Below, in pieces: positions 60,801 to 64,000 of a DNA stretch of 64,000 nucleotides. The number at the start of each line of letters is the position of its first letter. Within the stretch, counting starts at the first letter, position 1. The position numbers were made by a program, and so were the translations under genes. The notes beneath the pieces are model-generated. The model saw only the letters and a program-made list of their open reading frames with translations. It did no database searches and was not told where the DNA came from. The DNA comes from Thiohalobacter sp. (GTDB taxonomy: Bacteria; Pseudomonadota; Gammaproteobacteria; Thiohalobacterales; Thiohalobacteraceae): positions 1-64,000 of the forward strand of contig NZ_JALTON010000013.1 of NCBI RefSeq assembly GCF_027000115.1, given 5' to 3'.

Positions 60801-61264
60801 CGGATTTCCCCGATTGGCCCGCGAGCATCGCGCAGCGAATCGGCGGTCCTGCCGGTGTCCTCGGCAGGGCCATTACGGTCAACCGGCATGCCACGCCAGC
60901 CCACGCTGTCAGCGGCCTGCCAGACCGGGCCAGGCGCTTTCGAACCATCGAGCCAGAGTGACCGACCGGCGGATCAGCGCAGCCTCGCGGCCTGCGGCAA
61001 CAACCTCCTCCGGCCCTTGCATCCCGCTCGATGCCGATATCCCGGCCGACCGGCTCACAGAGCCGTTAGACGCTTTTTCCCGAAAACTGATGGACGCTCC
61101 AATGACAGCATCCGCATACCAGGCAGTCGCAACCGGATTCAGCGGCCTGGCCCTTCTGTACCTGCTCGGCAGTCTGCTGGGCGCGGTGCGCACGGGACTG
61201 GCCGCACGACCGTTTGCCGGCGCTGCTGCGCGGATGCCCGACGAGCGCCGGCGAGATTCCACAC
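60801..61264 (+). other. Long 5' leader of rne
   Basis: About 464 bases between the promoter and the rne start hold no convincing gene. E. coli rne has a 361-base leader through which RNase E controls its own mRNA; a similar role is inferred here from length and position. A hydrophobic 60-residue stretch in one frame (61090-61270) is noted but has no ribosome site. Confidence 0.5.
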
Positions 61265-63646
61265 ATGAAAAGAATGCTGATCAACGCAACTCAGCCCGAG
61301 GAGTTGCGCGTGGCCATGGTCGATGGCCAGAAACTCTACGATCTCGACATCGAGGTTCCCGCCCGGGAGCAGAAAAAGTCCAACATCTATAAAGGCAAGA
61401 TCACCCGCGTCGAGCCCAGCCTCGAGGCTGCCTTTGTCGATTACGGCGCCGAACGCCACGGCTTTCTGCCGCTGAAGGAAATCGCCCGCAGCTATTTCTC
61501 CGAAGCCGCGCGCAAGCAGTCCGGCCGCGTCAACATCGCCGATGCCGTGCGCGAGGGCCAGGAGCTGGTGGTGCAGGTGGAGAAGGAGGAGCGCGGCCAG
61601 AAGGGCGCGGCGCTGACCACCTTCATCAGCCTCGCCGGCCGCTACCTGGTGCTTATGCCCAACAACCCCCGCGCCGGCGGCGTTTCTCGCCGCATCGAGG
61701 GCGAGGACCGCGACCTGGTGCGCGACGCGATAGCCAATCTCAACATCCCCGACGGCATGGGCTTGATCGTGCGCACCGCCGGCGTCGGCCGCGCCATCGA
61801 GGAACTGCAGTGGGACCTCGACTACCTGCTGCAACTCTGGAGTTCGATCGAGAAGGCCGCCGAGTCCCGCCCCGCGCCTTTCCTCATCTATCAGGAAAGC
61901 AACGTCATCATCCGGGCGCTGCGCGATTACCTGCGCTCCGACATCGGCGAGATCCTGATCGACGACGCGGCCACCTACCAGCGCGCGCGCGAGTTCATGG
62001 AGCAGGTCATGCCCCACAACCTGCACAAGCTCAAGCGCTACGACGACAAGGTGCCCCTGTTCTCGCGCTACCAGATCGAGAGCCAGATCGAATCCGCCTT
62101 CCAGCGCGAGGTCACCCTGCCCTCCGGCGGTTCCATCGTCATCGACCACACCGAGGCCATGCTGTCGATCGATATCAACTCGGCGCGCGCCACCAAGGGC
62201 GCGGACATCGAGGAAACGGCGCTCAACACCAACCTCGAGGCCGCCGACGAGATCGCCCGCCAGCTACGCATCCGCGACCTGGGCGGCCTGATCGTCATCG
62301 ACTTCATCGACATGACTCCCAGCCGCAACCAGCGCGAGGTCGAGAACCGGCTGCGCGAGGCGCTGAAGATGGACCGCGCCCGGGTCCAGGTCGGGCGCAT
62401 CTCGCGCTTCGGCCTGCTGGAGATGTCGCGCCAGCGCCTGCGCCCCTCGCTGGGCGAGTCCAGCCAGATCGTCTGCCCGCGCTGCAACGGCCAGGGCACG
62501 GTCCGTGGCGTGGAGTCGCTGGCATTGTCGGTGCTGCGCATCATCGAAGAGAACGCCATGAAGGACAAGACGGCGCGGGTGGTCGCGCGCGTGCCGGTCG
62601 ATGTCGCCACCTTCCTGCTCAACGAGAAGCGCAAGCCGCTCTACGAGCTCGAGACCCGGTACAGGGTCGGCGTGATGCTGATTCCCACGCCGTCCCTGGA
62701 AACCCCGGCCTACGACATCCGCCGCTTCCGCATCGACGAGGTCGGCGAGATCGCCGACACCTCCAGCTACGCGTTGTTCGAGGATGAGGAGACCGGGGAC
62801 GAGGCCGCCGAACTGGTCAAGCCGGCGCCCCGGCCGGAGCAGCCGGCAGTGAAGATGGTCGCGCCTGCGGCGCCGGCACCGGCGCCCGCCCAGAACCCCG
62901 CGCCGGCCGCCGCCAGCCAGGCCCAGCCCGGCCTCATCCGCCGCCTGTGGGCCAGCCTATTCGGCACCCCCGAGGTGGAGGAGGAAAAAACGGAGCCGAA
63001 GAAGCCCGCGCGCAGCCGGGGCACGCGCTCCGATCGCGGCGGCCGTTCCGAGCGCAGCGGCCAGCGTCGCAGCCGCGGCGGCCGCAAGCGCGGCGGCACT
63101 GAGAACCACCGCGGCTCGGACAAGGAGGCCGGTGAAGCCCGCAAGGAAACACCGCGCAAGGAGAAACAGGACCAGGCAACGCCGGCCGCCGAGACCGAGA
63201 GCCGGCCGGCACCGGAAGCGAAGCCCGCCGCCGAGGGCGAGGGTTCGTCGCGCAGCCGCTCCCGCCGCGGCCGCCGCGGTGGCCGGCGTCGCTCCAGTCG
63301 GGCCAGGTCCGCCGAGGCCGGCGGCAACGGCAATCGTCAGGAAAGCCGCACCGATTCCGAACCGAAGTCCGGCGCCGCAACCGGCGCTGACAGGCCCGCG
63401 CCTGCTGGGTCGTCGACCGGTTCCTCGGACATGCCGAAGACCGATACGCCAAAGGCGGACACTGCCAGGCCCGAGGCAGCGAAGCCTGACGCGAGGAAAC
63501 AGGCAGCCCCCGCTGCCGAGGCACCGAAGCCCGAACCGCACAAGACCGAGACGCCCGCCGCACCCAAGGCGATCGAATCGCCGGCCGCCGCACCGGCTGC
63601 CGCGGACAAGCCGGCGACGCCACGCTCGGCCAGCGGCGAGGACTGA
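61265..63646 (+). CDS. rne: Ribonuclease E
   Basis: A 793-residue endoribonuclease, the core of the degradosome. The start [20 protein letters not shown] is canonical. The S1 domain spans about 37-120; the DNase-I-like catalytic part includes [17 protein letters not shown], and the zinc link is [13 protein letters not shown]. After about residue 510 the chain is disordered: [12 protein letters not shown] is a probable membrane-targeting helix, then Arg-rich RNA-binding tracts ([20 protein letters not shown]) and a Pro/Ala/Lys-rich tail. The noncatalytic half is about 290 residues, shorter than in E. coli. In-frame upstream codons add unlikely residues. Confidence 0.97.
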   Translation: MKRMLINATQPEELRVAMVDGQKLYDLDIEVPAREQKKSNIYKGKITRVEPSLEAAFVDYGAERHGFLPLKEIARSYFSEAARKQSGRVNIADAVREGQELVVQVEKEERGQKGAALTTFISLAGRYLVLMPNNPRAGGVSRRIEGEDRDLVRDAIANLNIPDGMGLIVRTAGVGRAIEELQWDLDYLLQLWSSIEKAAESRPAPFLIYQESNVIIRALRDYLRSDIGEILIDDAATYQRAREFMEQVMPHNLHKLKRYDDKVPLFSRYQIESQIESAFQREVTLPSGGSIVIDHTEAMLSIDINSARATKGADIEETALNTNLEAADEIARQLRIRDLGGLIVIDFIDMTPSRNQREVENRLREALKMDRARVQVGRISRFGLLEMSRQRLRPSLGESSQIVCPRCNGQGTVRGVESLALSVLRIIEENAMKDKTARVVARVPVDVATFLLNEKRKPLYELETRYRVGVMLIPTPSLETPAYDIRRFRIDEVGEIADTSSYALFEDEETGDEAAELVKPAPRPEQPAVKMVAPAAPAPAPAQNPAPAAASQAQPGLIRRLWASLFGTPEVEEEKTEPKKPARSRGTRSDRGGRSERSGQRRSRGGRKRGGTENHRGSDKEAGEARKETPRKEKQDQATPAAETESRPAPEAKPAAEGEGSSRSRSRRGRRGGRRRSSRARSAEAGGNGNRQESRTDSEPKSGAATGADRPAPAGSSTGSSDMPKTDTPKADTARPEAAKPDARKQAAPAAEAPKPEPHKTETPAAPKAIESPAAAPAAADKPATPRSASGED

Positions 63647-63694
63647 ACGTGCCGAGGCACGACGAAACGGAAACATGACCATGAAGGGCGTGTC

Positions 63695-64000
63695 ATGAGC
63701 AACGAAAAGATCCGCGTACTCTTTGTCTGCATGGGCAACATCTGCCGTTCGCCCACGGCCCAGGGCGTGTTCGAGGCATTGTTGGAACGCGAAGGACTGG
63801 CGGACCGCATCGAGGTGGACTCCGCCGGCACCCATGCCTATCACGTCGGCGAGCCGCCGGACCCGCGCGCGCAGGAGGCCGCCCGCAACCGCGGCGTGGA
63901 GCTGGCTCACCAGCGCGCACGCCGGGTGGCGGAATCCGATTTTCTCGAGTTCCACTATGTCGTCGCCATGGACCAGAGCAACCTCGAGGACCTGCGCGCC
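63695..64000 (+). CDS. Low-molecular-weight protein-tyrosine phosphatase, 5' part only
   Basis: The first 102 codons are present; the gene continues past the right edge. IRVLFVCMGNICRSPTAQGV contains the C-x5-R-S/T phosphate loop at residues 12-19, followed by VDSAGTHAYHVGEPPDPRA and FHYVVAMDQSNLEDL, all typical of the family. It removes phosphate from Tyr or acts as arsenate reductase in some relatives; the DPYF-type end that would help decide lies outside. AAGGG precedes the ATG. Confidence 0.93.
   Translation, partial: MSNEKIRVLFVCMGNICRSPTAQGVFEALLEREGLADRIEVDSAGTHAYHVGEPPDPRAQEAARNRGVELAHQRARRVAESDFLEFHYVVAMDQSNLEDLRA

Noticed and set aside
61090-61275. Small membrane peptide in the rne leader
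   Set aside because: One frame gives a hydrophobic stretch, but there is no ribosome site and the frame runs on into rne out of phase.

Overview
The window is high-GC, densely coded bacterial DNA. Gene order and family resemblance suggest a sulfur-oxidising gammaproteobacterium of the Chromatiales/Ectothiorhodospiraceae type (inference). The pointers are a DsrE2 gene, a sulfide:quinone oxidoreductase, a secreted DsrE-family protein, a periplasmic rhodanese and a dissimilatory-type ATP sulfurylase, alongside gammaproteobacterial housekeeping clusters (plsX-fab-pab, tmk-holB-pilZ-tatD, rluC/rne). No rRNA, tRNA, CRISPR array or prophage was seen.

1-9500, sulfur region. A leftward unit (unknown protein plus dsrE2, cut by the window edge) faces a TetR regulator, with a perfect inverted repeat over the leftward promoter. 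The tetR gene is followed by an MMPL/RND exporter. Next come a secreted DsrE protein, sqr behind a good match to a sigma-54 promoter, and directly downstream of sqr a sigma-54 activator with a cysteine/histidine-rich PAS domain. A periplasmic rhodanese, a tiny acidic secreted protein and a DAHP synthase follow on the other strand.

9500-27500, mixed metabolism and accessory genes. bioA, the agmatine-to-putrescine pair aguB/aguA (split by a repeat-rich gap), motY, a DUF4010 membrane protein, a methyltransferase, a decayed HPt/response-regulator locus, sat, a ferritin-like/VIT1 fusion, a double-hotdog protein, a kinase/PP2C pair, a GGDEF fragment, a class V aminotransferase and a YiiX-like peptidase.

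27500-36500, fatty-acid degradation. A MITE-like element abuts the ribosome binding site of a tight fadE-thiolase-fadJ-fadD operon. A small secreted protein and a PilZ protein follow.

36800-53950, a long leftward cluster (genes transcribed from high to low coordinates): yceD, rpmF, plsX, fabH, fabD, fabG, acpP, fabF, pabB, pabC, mltG, then ggt, rluE and a TonB receptor, then tmk, holB, pilZ and tatD. It combines fatty-acid, folate, peptidoglycan and replication functions. A strong promoter sits so close to yceD that the mRNA may be leaderless.

54000-64000: two-subunit pyruvate carboxylase-type genes and yceF rightward; sppA, gph and rluC leftward; rne behind a clear promoter and a long 5' leader; and the start of a low-molecular-weight tyrosine phosphatase gene.

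Three dispersed repeat families (ten copies of a GGATGGGCAAAGCGAAGC palindrome, three CTGTGCCTCTG-type palindromes, two copies of a TAACCCGCATATTGC element) and one 285-bp MITE mark the gaps. The most promising lead for an undescribed regulatory system is the sqr locus: sigma-54 promoter, sulfide oxidase, and Cys-PAS sigma-54 activator in 2.8 kb.
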